Assembly: GCA_905209085.1 (NCBI GenBank)
Contig: CAJLRM010000013.1
Span: forward strand, 1-49,384
Length of the DNA: 49,384 bases
Direction: 5' to 3'
Source of the DNA: an uncultured Eubacteriales bacterium
Lineage (GTDB): Bacteria > Bacillota > Clostridia > Christensenellales > Borkfalkiaceae
Numbering within the stretch: position 1 is the stretch's first letter; each line of letters starts with the position of its first letter. This document shows positions 9,366 to 16,302 of this stretch, piece by piece. The notes beneath the pieces are model-generated. The model searched no databases and was not told the origin of the DNA. It was given only the letters and a program-made list of their open reading frames with translations. The translations under genes were made by a program, and so were the position numbers.

Positions 9366-10979
9366 TCAATACATCTTTCTGATCCGTTTCAGATAAGCGA
9401 TGCACTCGCGCATGGCGTCCTTGCCGAACAGCCTGTCGAGATATTCGATCAACGGATTGATCTCGTCGCGGATAAGCGACAGATTAAGCCCCTCGAATTT
9501 TCGGATAACCTTGGTGGCGAGCATATAATCCACGCCTTCGCTCTCCGTACCGCCGCAAGCGACGTAGACGGGGACAAAAATATTCAGCTGTTTCATGATA
9601 CGGTTGCCGAACGCGACGCGAAAATGCGCGATGACGTAATCGTCCAGTTGAGTGATCTTGTCGAGAATATCCTGAGATACGGGATGATTTCTGACGGCGA
9701 TCTGATAAAGCTCGTCGACGTAGGAATAGCTGATCCTGCTCGGCGGCGTAGGCGGCGCGTCAAACGGCACGCCTTTGGAATCGAGATTGATGGTAAACGC
9801 ACGGTCGTACACTTTATCCGAAACGGAGAAGGTGGAGTCGTCGTTGTTTGCGGTGCCCACGTACCAGACGTTTTGAGGGATCAGCAGCTTGCCGTCTTCG
9901 AGGTGTCTAGGATCGTCCGGCCACGCGGCGGGTACGAGCGAAATATTCCACTCCTTCGGATTGGGCATTTCCAGCACGGAGAGCATTTCCGCGAAGTAAT
10001 ATTCGACGCGCGCGATATTCATTTCGTCGAGCACGATGATATTGATGTCGTCGTTATAGGAAGCTTCGTAAATGCGCTTCAAAACGTCCGTTTCGTTGAA
10101 TCGCTTTGTAAATTCGTTGAAGTAGCCGAAAAGTTCCGTGCGGTCCCGCCAGGAAGGCTGGACGGAAGCGATGGTCGCGTCGTTGAGGAAATATTTTCCC
10201 ATCGCATAGGGAAGGGAAGTTTTACCGGTACCCGAAATACCCTGTAAAAGAATCATTTTCGTGGACGCAAGTCCCGCAAACATCAGGCGAATAGTCTTGA
10301 CTTCGTAGAACAGTCCCATATTCGAACAGGCGAAATTCCTGAAATCGTCGCAGAGCGTCTTTAAGTCGAAGTCATGGCGATAGAGCGGCTTTTCATAGAA
10401 CACGTACTTTTCGTCCACGGCGGTGAGCCTGAAAAAGCGATGTCCCGCGCCCGCGGCTACCGTGTCCTCCGTCTTTTCGTCCTCTTTCTTTTCTCCTTCG
10501 GGCAAAGCCGGCTGCAAGGCGCGGACGTTTTCATCCGCTTCCGCGTCGTTGTACTCCTTGCGGACGGAATCGACGATTTCGTTCACGGCGTCCACCGTCA
10601 GCGTGCCATTGGCGATTTTAAGCTCCATGATCTTTTCTTTCTCGGCGGTGAGCCTGGCGACGTCGCGGTGCAAGTCGGAAAGCTCGCGTAAGAGATCCTC
10701 GTTGCCTATCAAAGTCTTGCGATAACGCACCCACTTTTTGATGAGAAGAACGATCATGTAGACGATAGCGGCAAAGACGGCGATCATCAAGAGCACCACC
10801 ACGATGGCGAGGATCCATTGAAAAGGCCCGAAAGACGCCGCGTATTTTTCAAACGTATCCCAATATTGCTTCACGTTGACCGTCTGGAACAGCCCCAAAA
10901 AGAAGCCTTTTATCATCGCCCAGATTCCGCCGAATAGCTGGTGCATAAAATCAAAAAACCATTTGATGAAATTATCCAA
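9366..10979 (-). CDS. membrane-anchored McrB-like AAA+ NTPase (TTG start)
   Basis: A 537-residue protein. The N terminus is hydrophobic, with an amphipathic stretch (about 5-33) and a clear transmembrane helix (about 55-80). A coiled segment (about 95-125) and an acidic linker follow. The AAA+ domain has Walker A GISGTGKT (247-254), Walker B IIVLDEMN (314-321), sensor VGTANND (about 374-380) and a VSDKVYDRA arginine motif (387-395). DEMN after Walker B and the overall layout match the McrB/AAA_5 group. The start is TTG at 10979, six bases after GGGAGG; upstream in-frame ATG codons have no ribosome site. McrB proteins normally form hexameric NTPases with a nuclease partner; here the partner is the DUF2357-like protein and the enzyme is membrane-bound, so restriction of DNA is not the obvious role. 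Confidence 0.82.
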   Translation of the reverse strand: MDNFIKWFFDFMHQLFGGIWAMIKGFFLGLFQTVNVKQYWDTFEKYAASFGPFQWILAIVVVLLMIAVFAAIVYMIVLLIKKWVRYRKTLIGNEDLLRELSDLHRDVARLTAEKEKIMELKIANGTLTVDAVNEIVDSVRKEYNDAEADENVRALQPALPEGEKKEDEKTEDTVAAGAGHRFFRLTAVDEKYVFYEKPLYRHDFDLKTLCDDFRNFACSNMGLFYEVKTIRLMFAGLASTKMILLQGISGTGKTSLPYAMGKYFLNDATIASVQPSWRDRTELFGYFNEFTKRFNETDVLKRIYEASYNDDINIIVLDEMNIARVEYYFAEMLSVLEMPNPKEWNISLVPAAWPDDPRHLEDGKLLIPQNVWYVGTANNDDSTFSVSDKVYDRAFTINLDSKGVPFDAPPTPPSRISYSYVDELYQIAVRNHPVSQDILDKITQLDDYVIAHFRVAFGNRIMKQLNIFVPVYVACGGTESEGVDYMLATKVIRKFEGLNLSLIRDEINPLIEYLDRLFGKDAMRECIAYLKRIRKMY

Positions 10980-11133
10980 AATGCTCCTCCCAATGTCAGG
11001 TCTGCGTCCTCGTCCGCCCTTTGCCGATCGGGGAACGAACGCAATGCGGCACATAATGCGCGGCGGTTTGTGTTCCGAAATACGCCGATACGCGAAAATT
11101 TTTCGCTTTGAGGGCAAAAAACTCCTATATTAC

Positions 11134-11165
11134 ACGGAATCGGTCTTTTTCGAAACCGATTCCGT
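11134..11165. other. perfect 11-bp hairpin between SipW and McrB-like genes
   Basis: ACGGAATCGGT (11134-11144) and ACCGATTCCGT (11155-11165) form a perfect stem with a 10-nt loop. On the minus strand a run of six T comes only about 14 nt later, so it may be a leaky attenuator or mRNA-processing hairpin lowering AAA+ expression relative to SipW. The 224-nt gap it sits in has no gene. Confidence 0.5.
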
Positions 11166-11203
11166 TTCTTTCCCGATAAAGACAAATCTGTATATTTGCC
11201 GAT

Positions 11204-11935
11204 TTATTTCCCGTCCGAATCCTCTTTTTCTTCCTCGGAGGGTTGCTTATCTTCCGCTTTTTCGGAAGAAGCGCCGAGCGCCGCCTGCTGACGGAGATAC
11301 TCCTCTACGGCCTTGCGCTTGATCTCCTCTTCGTCTTCGGGCGTAATTGCCGCCTTTTTGTGCTTCATGGAAACGACGGTAGAGATTACGTTGTATAACT
11401 CATAGATGAAGAATAGAGCCAAAGGAAGGACGATTACGACCAAAAAGCCCGTGGAGGACTGTAAAAAGTCGAGCGCGCTGCCCAATCCCCCCGCTTTTTT
11501 CCCCGTCCAAACACCGACGACGGAAGAATGGAGCACCAAATCTTTATCGGGCGTCGCATTCGTTTCGGGGTTGTCGCCCTGCGTGCGGTAAGAAACGTTT
11601 TCATTTTCGTAGTTGTCGCCGTTGATGACTTCGACGATACGGTGGGTATTTAACTCCTGGTTTCCGTCCCCGTCGAGATCCGCCCAGAAGGTGATGACGT
11701 CGTCTTTTTTCAAAGTCATCCTGTCCACGCCCTTCAAAGGCTTGACGAAGAGGAGATCCCCCTCTTTAAAAGTCGGTTTCATGGAATCCGACTGAATGGA
11801 TATCAGACTCTTTCCGAAAATGCTGGGCACGCCGTCGGAAGCGGCGGAGGAAAGAGAGAGTACCATGGTCATTGCGGAAAACGCGACAAATACCCATAAA
11901 ATAACGTTTACTGCAATTTTAAGTGCTTTTTTCAT
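11204..11935 (-). CDS. SipW-type signal peptidase I, first gene of its unit
   Basis: A 243-residue membrane protease, S26B type. Seen: N-terminal anchor (about 9-30), catalytic Ser51 in QSDSMKPT, His98 in LNTHRI replacing the Lys of ordinary bacterial SPase I, a TQGDN motif with the supporting Asp, a C-terminal membrane helix (about 165-185) and a charged cytoplasmic tail. It has its own promoter and lies just downstream of the TasA-like operon, so it is the likely processing enzyme for those exported proteins, as SipW is for TasA in Bacillus (family knowledge). The two SipW paralogues of this locus are clearly different sequences, so they may serve different substrates. Confidence 0.9.
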   Translation of the reverse strand: MKKALKIAVNVILWVFVAFSAMTMVLSLSSAASDGVPSIFGKSLISIQSDSMKPTFKEGDLLFVKPLKGVDRMTLKKDDVITFWADLDGDGNQELNTHRIVEVINGDNYENENVSYRTQGDNPETNATPDKDLVLHSSVVGVWTGKKAGGLGSALDFLQSSTGFLVVIVLPLALFFIYELYNVISTVVSMKHKKAAITPEDEEEIKRKAVEEYLRQQAALGASSEKAEDKQPSEEEKEDSDGK

Positions 11936-12012
11936 CGATGAGTTTCTCCGATATACGATTTTTACAAAAGGCGTAAGACGTCTTTTTCCTCGTTTCTCCT
12001 GTAATTATTACT

Positions 12013-12041
12013 ATTATAACATATTCCGAAGAAATTGTCAT
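12013..12041 (-). promoter_or_regulatory. promoter of the SipW/McrB/DUF2357 unit
   Basis: On the minus strand ATGACA (12036-12041), 17 bp, then TATAAT (12013-12018) with an extended TG. Predicted start about 12006, leader about 70 nt. This makes the downstream unit independent of the riboswitch-controlled operon. Confidence 0.75.
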
Positions 12042-12300
12042 AAATTCGAATACGTTTTTTTCTTTTTTTCGCCATAAACCGAGCTTCCGCCTTCTCGGGC
12101 ACAAGCTTGGGAAAGACAGGATTTTTAAGGCACCACGCTGCCGTGTACTGAACGAAAGAAATTTTGAGTAAGGAAGAGCAAAGAAAAGGAATGTTTTGAT
12201 TAAAGATTTTAAGGCTGCCCCTCTCCTCTAAGCAAAATTCTCCGATTCATATAATAGCAACACTGTGCCCCCGTTTTTTTGTGTAAAGAAGCGTACATTT
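12042..12300. other. gene-free stretch, possible structured RNA
   Basis: No open frame of substance. GGGCACA near 12098-12104 can pair with TGTGCCC near 12264-12270, closing a ~170-nt segment that is followed by CCG and seven T on the plus strand. A small CCGAG/CTCGG hairpin lies at 12079-12098. I could not match it to 6S RNA, SRP RNA, tmRNA or a known riboswitch. Confidence 0.3.
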
Positions 12301-12363
12301 AAAAAATAAAAATTAAGAGAGGCAGAGGAAGCCGTTTTCTCCGTCAATCCGTCTGCCTCTCTT
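12301..12363 (-). terminator. strong terminator of the TasA-like operon
   Basis: A 12-bp stem (12315-12326 with 12352-12363) with a 25-nt loop is followed on the minus strand by a long T-rich tail. It begins about 28 nt after the TasA-like stop codon. Confidence 0.85.
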
Positions 12364-12391
12364 TATTAAAAATTTCTTTATTAATTTTTGT

Positions 12392-13213
12392 TTAAGAAAC
12401 TACCATAAAGCCAACGGTTAAAGTATAATCTTTTAAAGCCGTAATATTTGCATTTTTAGCAGCCGCATCGGTTCCTTCAACCCAAATACGAATGGTTACT
12501 TTGGTGGCAGAGCCATAATTACCCGCCGTTCCTGCGGCAAGTTCTATGAGTTGTGTATTCGCTACAAATTTTTCAGTCATCAATTTAGTGGCAACATTTG
12601 CTTTTCCCTCAGCGTTAAAAGCTTCGGTTTCCGTCGAGTTATTTGTTTCTCCACACCAAACATTTTTGCCGCTGGTCGGTTTTGTGGGTGTTTCTCCCGT
12701 TAAAACAGCAAAACGCATAGCAGGCATTAATACCTTTCCCGTATCTTTGGTAGAAGTAAACATTGTAGTTTCGGTATCCAATGTAACCTTCATTATTGAC
12801 GTGCTCGTAGTTGCCAGATAAAATGTATAATCCGCATAACCAGCAGTACCTGTAATTCCATAGACATTTGCATAAGTACTATTATCTACTTTAACAATAT
12901 CCGCATCATCTTGCAAGGTACCGTCCTCATTTGCTTTTTTAGGATCCACGGTAAATAATTCACTTCCGTCGGCAGAAGATGCATGCCCAAGTAATTTGCT
13001 TGTTGTAGCCAAAGTACCAGAAACCGAAGTTTTCCAATCAGTTGCATCGGTAGAGATCATTAAATTAGCAGGAGCGGCTACATTGACTTCCATTCCGCTT
13101 GCAGTAACCTTATTGTTCATCGAGAACCAAGCATAGGATGCCGTGGAAAGCATGGACGCGGAAACGAGAAGCATCGCAACCGCAGGGATTAATTTACGTG
13201 CGTTTTTATTCAT
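12392..13213 (-). CDS. secreted TasA-like protein with SipW-type signal peptide
   Basis: A 273-residue exported protein. The signal peptide has MNKNARK, a hydrophobic core (about 8-28) and the TASYAWFS junction near 24-31 typical of SipW substrates. The mature part is Thr/Ala/Ser-rich and beta-strand-like, ending in a VTIRIWVEGTDA segment that its neighbour at 13307 also carries (VVIWIEGDD). In Bacillus, TasA-family proteins form extracellular fibres; that role here is inference. Start 13213 is supported by AAAGGAG seven bases upstream; the upstream in-frame TTG is not needed. It is last in the riboswitch operon and ends at a strong terminator, suggesting high expression. Codon use (more A/T, GTT/ACT) looks different from its GC-rich neighbours. 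Confidence 0.75.
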   Translation of the reverse strand: MNKNARKLIPAVAMLLVSASMLSTASYAWFSMNNKVTASGMEVNVAAPANLMISTDATDWKTSVSGTLATTSKLLGHASSADGSELFTVDPKKANEDGTLQDDADIVKVDNSTYANVYGITGTAGYADYTFYLATTSTSIMKVTLDTETTMFTSTKDTGKVLMPAMRFAVLTGETPTKPTSGKNVWCGETNNSTETEAFNAEGKANVATKLMTEKFVANTQLIELAAGTAGNYGSATKVTIRIWVEGTDAAAKNANITALKDYTLTVGFMVVS

Positions 13214-13306
13214 AGAATTTCTCCTTTTCCCCGGCAAGTTTTTGTTTTTTTTGGTATGTACCGGGTAAAAATTTTAACGATTTGATATATCAGAGCGCCT
13301 TAAAAG

Positions 13307-14026
13307 TCACTCTTGTGAGGAGCGGACGTCCTCGATGACGGAAAATTTCATTTCGCATTTCAGGTCGCCGCCGATGAGTTCGTCCGTACAATCGGGGTCG
13401 TCCCCCTCTATCCAGATGACGACGGTAAACTTAGTAAAATTTCCTGGCTTAAAATCGGCTTTAAAATCGTTCATCACCACCGAAGTGGTCCGAAACTCCG
13501 TCGTATCGGGTTCCGGTCCCGTGCCGTCGCTGCGGGTCCGGGCGTAAGTAGTAGGCGTTCCGTCCACGTACAAACGGATGCGTATGGCTTTATCCACGTC
13601 GTTAGTAACATTGGAAAGCACCATCTGATACTCGTAAGAGAGTGTGTTCTCTCCGTTGTTCAAAAGGTAAAACGTATAAGCGAAATAATTTTTGCCGTTG
13701 TGCTGACCGTCGATGCTGTCTAAATCCGCGGGCAGGTCGGCGCCCGAAATATTGGTGATATCGGGGACTTCCTTTGCCGCTATCGTCGCGGAAAGTTCTT
13801 TAAAATCCCGCGTTTCGCTCAAAGTCAAGCTGTACTGCGTACTCTCGAATTTATTGATGCTGATCGTGAGGGAGCCGAATTTGCTGTATAGCGAAACCGC
13901 GATATATCCCGATAGCAGAAACACCAGAATCGTACCGACAAGCCCCCGCAAAAGCCGCATTTTCAATATGTATTTTTTAGCGGCTACGGCATCCGTCACC
14001 AAACGGCGGTTGCGGAAATGGCTCAT
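13307..14026 (-). CDS. membrane-anchored TasA-like protein
   Basis: A 239-residue protein with a basic N terminus, one hydrophobic helix (about 24-47) and an extracytoplasmic beta-rich domain. The domain includes YFAYTFYLLNNGENTLSY and a C-terminal FTVVIWIEGDDPDCTDELIGG motif shared with the secreted protein downstream. The helix is followed by SLYSKFGSLT and not by a clear SipW cleavage junction, so it may stay anchored and act as a basal or anchor subunit (inference). Start 14026 overlaps the upstream stop as ATGA, with GGGGAGG seven bases upstream, so it is translationally coupled. The much longer in-frame frame up to 14632 is a shadow of the gene before it. Confidence 0.7.
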   Translation of the reverse strand: MSHFRNRRLVTDAVAAKKYILKMRLLRGLVGTILVFLLSGYIAVSLYSKFGSLTISINKFESTQYSLTLSETRDFKELSATIAAKEVPDITNISGADLPADLDSIDGQHNGKNYFAYTFYLLNNGENTLSYEYQMVLSNVTNDVDKAIRIRLYVDGTPTTYARTRSDGTGPEPDTTEFRTTSVVMNDFKADFKPGNFTKFTVVIWIEGDDPDCTDELIGGDLKCEMKFSVIEDVRSSQE

Positions 14027-14820
14027 GCTTTTTCCTCCCCGAAAATATTTCCGAAAAGTTCCTTCACCGTATTTCCCGCGCCGCCCGTCGCATAATCCGC
14101 GAGGTAATTTTCCTCCAAAGAGGGCATTTTTTCGGGCGGAAGGTACTTTTCGCTGTGGAAAAGCTGTCCTATGCAGGTAAAGCCGAGTTCCTTCGCCATG
14201 CCCGCGAGCGCTTTCACGTCTGTTTCTCCCCTTTCGAGAGCCAAAGAAAATTCGGGCGCAAAGTATACGTAGTCGAATTTCAGTCCCTTTAAGCGGAGCG
14301 GAGGGCAATATTCTTCCCCGTACCCCGTCAAAGCCGTTTTTATCCCCGTTTCCGCGGTTTCTTCCAGTTTCGGATTGACCTCCTCGGGCTTCATGAATAA
14401 AATCTCGGGCGTGAAAGCGAGGCAGATCTTGTTCGCCTTTTGCGGAGAGAGCGTTTTGAGAAAATCGGAAAACGCCCGTTTCGCGGTTTTGCCGAGAAAC
14501 ATTTTCAAAGGCATGGATATCGTGATCATGGGCAGCGTCCGCCCCTTTGCGAGCAATGCGGAAAACAAGCGATCCGTTTCTTCCAGCTGCCACATGGCAA
14601 GCTTTGCGCCGCGAAGCGTGGAAACGGTGCACGGCTCATATGTTTCGGGAGCGATCGCGCCCAGCTTTAAAGAATTGACGAATAGTTTAGAGAAATAGCC
14701 TAAGGAAGAGCCGTCGGAAATTTTAAGAACAGGATAAAGCCGCCATTCGAGGGGAGCCACCCCTGCGGCGAGATATTCCTTTATTCGCGCTTGCATAAGC
14801 TTTTCGTTCTTTTTCTCCAT
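14023..14820 (-). CDS. degenerate EAL-like protein, first gene of the riboswitch operon
   Basis: A 265-residue cytoplasmic protein whose order of motifs follows an EAL domain while every catalytic residue is changed. WRLYPVLKISDGSSLGYF matches the opening YQPI..G..EAL region but has no EAL; ITISMPL replaces SVNLS; LAFTPEI replaces ELTE; GIKTALTGYGEEY replaces the DDFGTGYSS loop; LKFDYVYF replaces PVDYLKID; GQLFHSEKY replaces AEGVET. It cannot be an active phosphodiesterase but could bind c-di-GMP or a protein. Start 14820 has AAGGA nine bases upstream; the TTG at 14841 is less likely. Placement directly after a c-di-GMP riboswitch supports a c-di-GMP link. The fold call is by eye. Confidence 0.65.
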   Translation of the reverse strand: MEKKNEKLMQARIKEYLAAGVAPLEWRLYPVLKISDGSSLGYFSKLFVNSLKLGAIAPETYEPCTVSTLRGAKLAMWQLEETDRLFSALLAKGRTLPMITISMPLKMFLGKTAKRAFSDFLKTLSPQKANKICLAFTPEILFMKPEEVNPKLEETAETGIKTALTGYGEEYCPPLRLKGLKFDYVYFAPEFSLALERGETDVKALAGMAKELGFTCIGQLFHSEKYLPPEKMPSLEENYLADYATGGAGNTVKELFGNIFGEEKA

Positions 14821-14884
14821 ACGGGAATTTCCTTTTTCCAAATCCTCAAAAGTCTGATAATTTTCTTATCGCAAAAAATAAAAC

Positions 14885-15040
14885 AATCGGAAAAATAACG
14901 TATAAAAAATAATCGGATTGGAGCAAGACATTTTTTGTTAAACACGGAATCTTTCCGATTGTCACATAACTATCCGGAGCGAACGGATAGGATATGCCTG
15001 AATAAAATAATCGGTGCTTCTTTATCCGTCTTGTCCGATT
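14885..15040 (-). other. structured leader with repeated complementary hexamers
   Basis: Between the riboswitch terminator and the first gene, AATCGG occurs at 14885, 14911 and 15009 and its complement CCGATT at 14955 and 15035, so several mutually exclusive stems are possible. A perfect 7-bp hairpin (14970-76 with 14984-90, extended by CATA/TATG) lies inside. One alternative 7-bp stem (14911-17 with 14954-60) is followed on the minus strand by ATTTTTT. This resembles a second switch or attenuator; no known class was recognised. Confidence 0.45.
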
Positions 15041-15046
15041 TGGCGC

Positions 15047-15101
15047 AAAAAAAAGCTGCACCAACATTCTCTCTTCCTACGGAATCAGAATACTGTGCAA
15101 C
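15047..15101 (-). terminator. riboswitch expression platform: intrinsic terminator
   Basis: On the minus strand, 15101-15087 pairs with 15070-15055 (about 15 bp with one bulge and a few wobbles), loop 16 nt, followed by eight T (15054-15047). The 5' arm uses GTTGCAC, the 3' end of the aptamer, so aptamer folding and terminator formation should exclude each other. This predicts read-through when c-di-GMP is bound (inference). Confidence 0.8.
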
Positions 15102-15172
15102 TGGCTGGCTTTTCTCTTTCAAAGCCCCTATAGTTTTGCGTCACTGCGTTGCCGCAGTTTTGCCCTTTTAAC
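15093..15172 (-). promoter_or_regulatory. cyclic di-GMP-I (GEMM) riboswitch aptamer
   Basis: The minus strand reads GGGCAAA (around 15065-15059 of the 151xx block, i.e. 15165-15159), then a 6-bp hairpin with a GCAA tetraloop (15158-15143), then GACGCAAAACTATAGGGG, a second helix (CTTT...AAAG) and GCCAGCCAGTTGC. These are the GEMM-I hallmarks: GGCAAA, a tetraloop hairpin, GACGCAAA-C-TA-GGG and GCCAG-TTGC. A consensus promoter lies 45-80 nt upstream and a terminator overlaps the 3' side. It should control the degenerate EAL and TasA-like genes. Confidence 0.88.
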
Positions 15173-15223
15173 AAGTGTCGTCGATTTTGAAATTTTTTAC
15201 CAAATTCGATTTTTACTGATTGC

Positions 15224-15252
15224 ATTATATCATATTAATTTTATATTGTCAA
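15224..15252 (-). promoter_or_regulatory. consensus sigma-A promoter of the riboswitch operon
   Basis: On the minus strand TTGACA (15247-15252), 17 bp, TATAAT (15224-15229), both hexamers perfect. Predicted start about 15217, so the riboswitch begins some 45 nt into the transcript. Confidence 0.9.
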
Positions 15253-15352
15253 TAATTTTTTTGTAACTTTTTGGAGAATTTTATTATTTAACATCTTTGT
15301 GTCAACAATAGTCCCCCGTTTTCCCAAAACGGAAAAAAACCGCTTCTCCCTC

Positions 15353-15395
15353 GGCGGCGTTGCCGCCAAGACGCGGGCGCGCGGTGCGCGCGCCC
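15353..15395. repeat. tandem GC-rich hairpins, REP-like
   Basis: Two adjacent hairpins: GGCGGC-GTT-GCCGCC (15353-15367) and GGGCGCGC-GGTGC-GCGCGCCC (15375-15395). They sit in an otherwise AT-rich gap between the membrane-protein gene and the riboswitch promoter, with no T tail on either side, so they look like a dispersed palindromic repeat and not a terminator. Confidence 0.45.
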
Positions 15396-15469
15396 CTACG
15401 CCGCGTAAGACAACCTATACTATACTGATATAACCGATCCTCAAAAACCGAAAATCGCGCCTTAAAATC

Positions 15470-15967
15470 TCAATACGCTCTCGCGTGCGCGGAGAACTTT
15501 AATATCATTTGTAAAAAGAAGAAAGCGCAGGGAGCCAGCAGGTACCATTTGACGTTCCCCTTGCCCGTTATGTAATGCTCGGCAAACAACAGCCCGAACG
15601 CCGCGAGCAGCAGAAGGGACAAAATCGCCGCGAACACGCAGCCTCCCTTTTTTAGCACGGATTTCCCCTGTTTGAAAGAACAGACCGCCATGATGAGGAA
15701 CAGCAGCGCCAGCGCGCCGAAAAGGACGGTGAAAGGCAGTCCGGGATATTTGGGGAGATCGACCAAACGCTCCAAAACGACGCCGTCGAAGATATTTTCG
15801 ATGCCGCCGTGAATCTTATCCCACGCTTTCGTCAGCCACTCGGGAAGAGAGGAAAGCTTCACCAATTCGACGAGGACGTACCCCGCCGTTACGATAAGAG
15901 AAGCCAGAAAACCGAGAATATCCAGCCATCCGCTCAGCTTCGCGCGTTTGAATTCAACTTTATCCAT
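15470..15967 (-). CDS. small four-helix membrane protein of unknown function
   Basis: A 165-residue integral membrane protein I do not recognise. Hydrophobic helices lie at about 16-36, 75-95, 103-125 and 138-155; the loop between the first two is amphipathic (SLPEWLTKAWDKIHGGIENIF). The N terminus is charged and cytoplasmic-like. AGGT seven bases upstream supports the start, and a promoter with a perfect TTGACA lies 50 nt further up. It is monocistronic and separated from the riboswitch operon by the GC-rich hairpins. Confidence 0.75.
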   Translation of the reverse strand: MDKVEFKRAKLSGWLDILGFLASLIVTAGYVLVELVKLSSLPEWLTKAWDKIHGGIENIFDGVVLERLVDLPKYPGLPFTVLFGALALLFLIMAVCSFKQGKSVLKKGGCVFAAILSLLLLAAFGLLFAEHYITGKGNVKWYLLAPCAFFFLQMILKFSAHARAY

Positions 15968-16016
15968 TTTTGCACCTGCCTTATCATTTTATTCTATTTT
16001 GTTTTGTATCGTACAT

Positions 16017-16045
16017 ATTTTATCACAACTTTTCCCGCCTGTCAA
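16017..16045 (-). promoter_or_regulatory. sigma-A-type promoter of the small membrane protein gene
   Basis: Minus strand TTGACA (16040-16045), 17 bp, TAAAAT (16017-16022). Start near 16010, leader about 43 nt. Confidence 0.75.
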
Positions 16046-16302
16046 TACCTTCGGAAAGATTTTTACGAGAATTTTGCATATTTTTATATTTTTCCCTTTT
16101 TCTCCTCTCTTTTCCTTCCGGGCGTCAAAAATGCGTTTTCTTTGCCGCCTTTCGGACAATCCTTATCCGACGGAGTATACGCATTCCTCCGACAGGCGGC
16201 GTATCCGCCTTTTCCCTTACTTCTTCTAAATCCTCAACACTAAGTAAAAAAGACGGAAAGATATAAAGCGCGCGTTTTCTTCATCCGCGGCAGGAAAGGG
16301 AA
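16046..16302. other. gene-free stretch
   Basis: Plus strand is pyrimidine-rich (TTTTTCCCTTTTTCTCC and similar). I see no gene, RNA or clear terminator between the HAD phosphatase stop and the promoter at 16045. Confidence 0.5.

Noticed and set aside
9267..10247. 326-codon plus-strand ORF opposite the McrB-like gene
   Set aside because: Antisense to a clear AAA+ protein; composition is that of a reverse-complement frame.
5267..12041. Type IV restriction system McrBC
   Set aside because: No McrC or PD-D/ExK nuclease gene is present and the ATPase has a membrane helix, so a standard McrBC call is not supported.
12080..12285. 6S RNA or SRP RNA in the 12-kb gap
   Set aside because: Only the outer complementary ends fit; the conserved central bubble or SRP apical motif could not be found on either strand.
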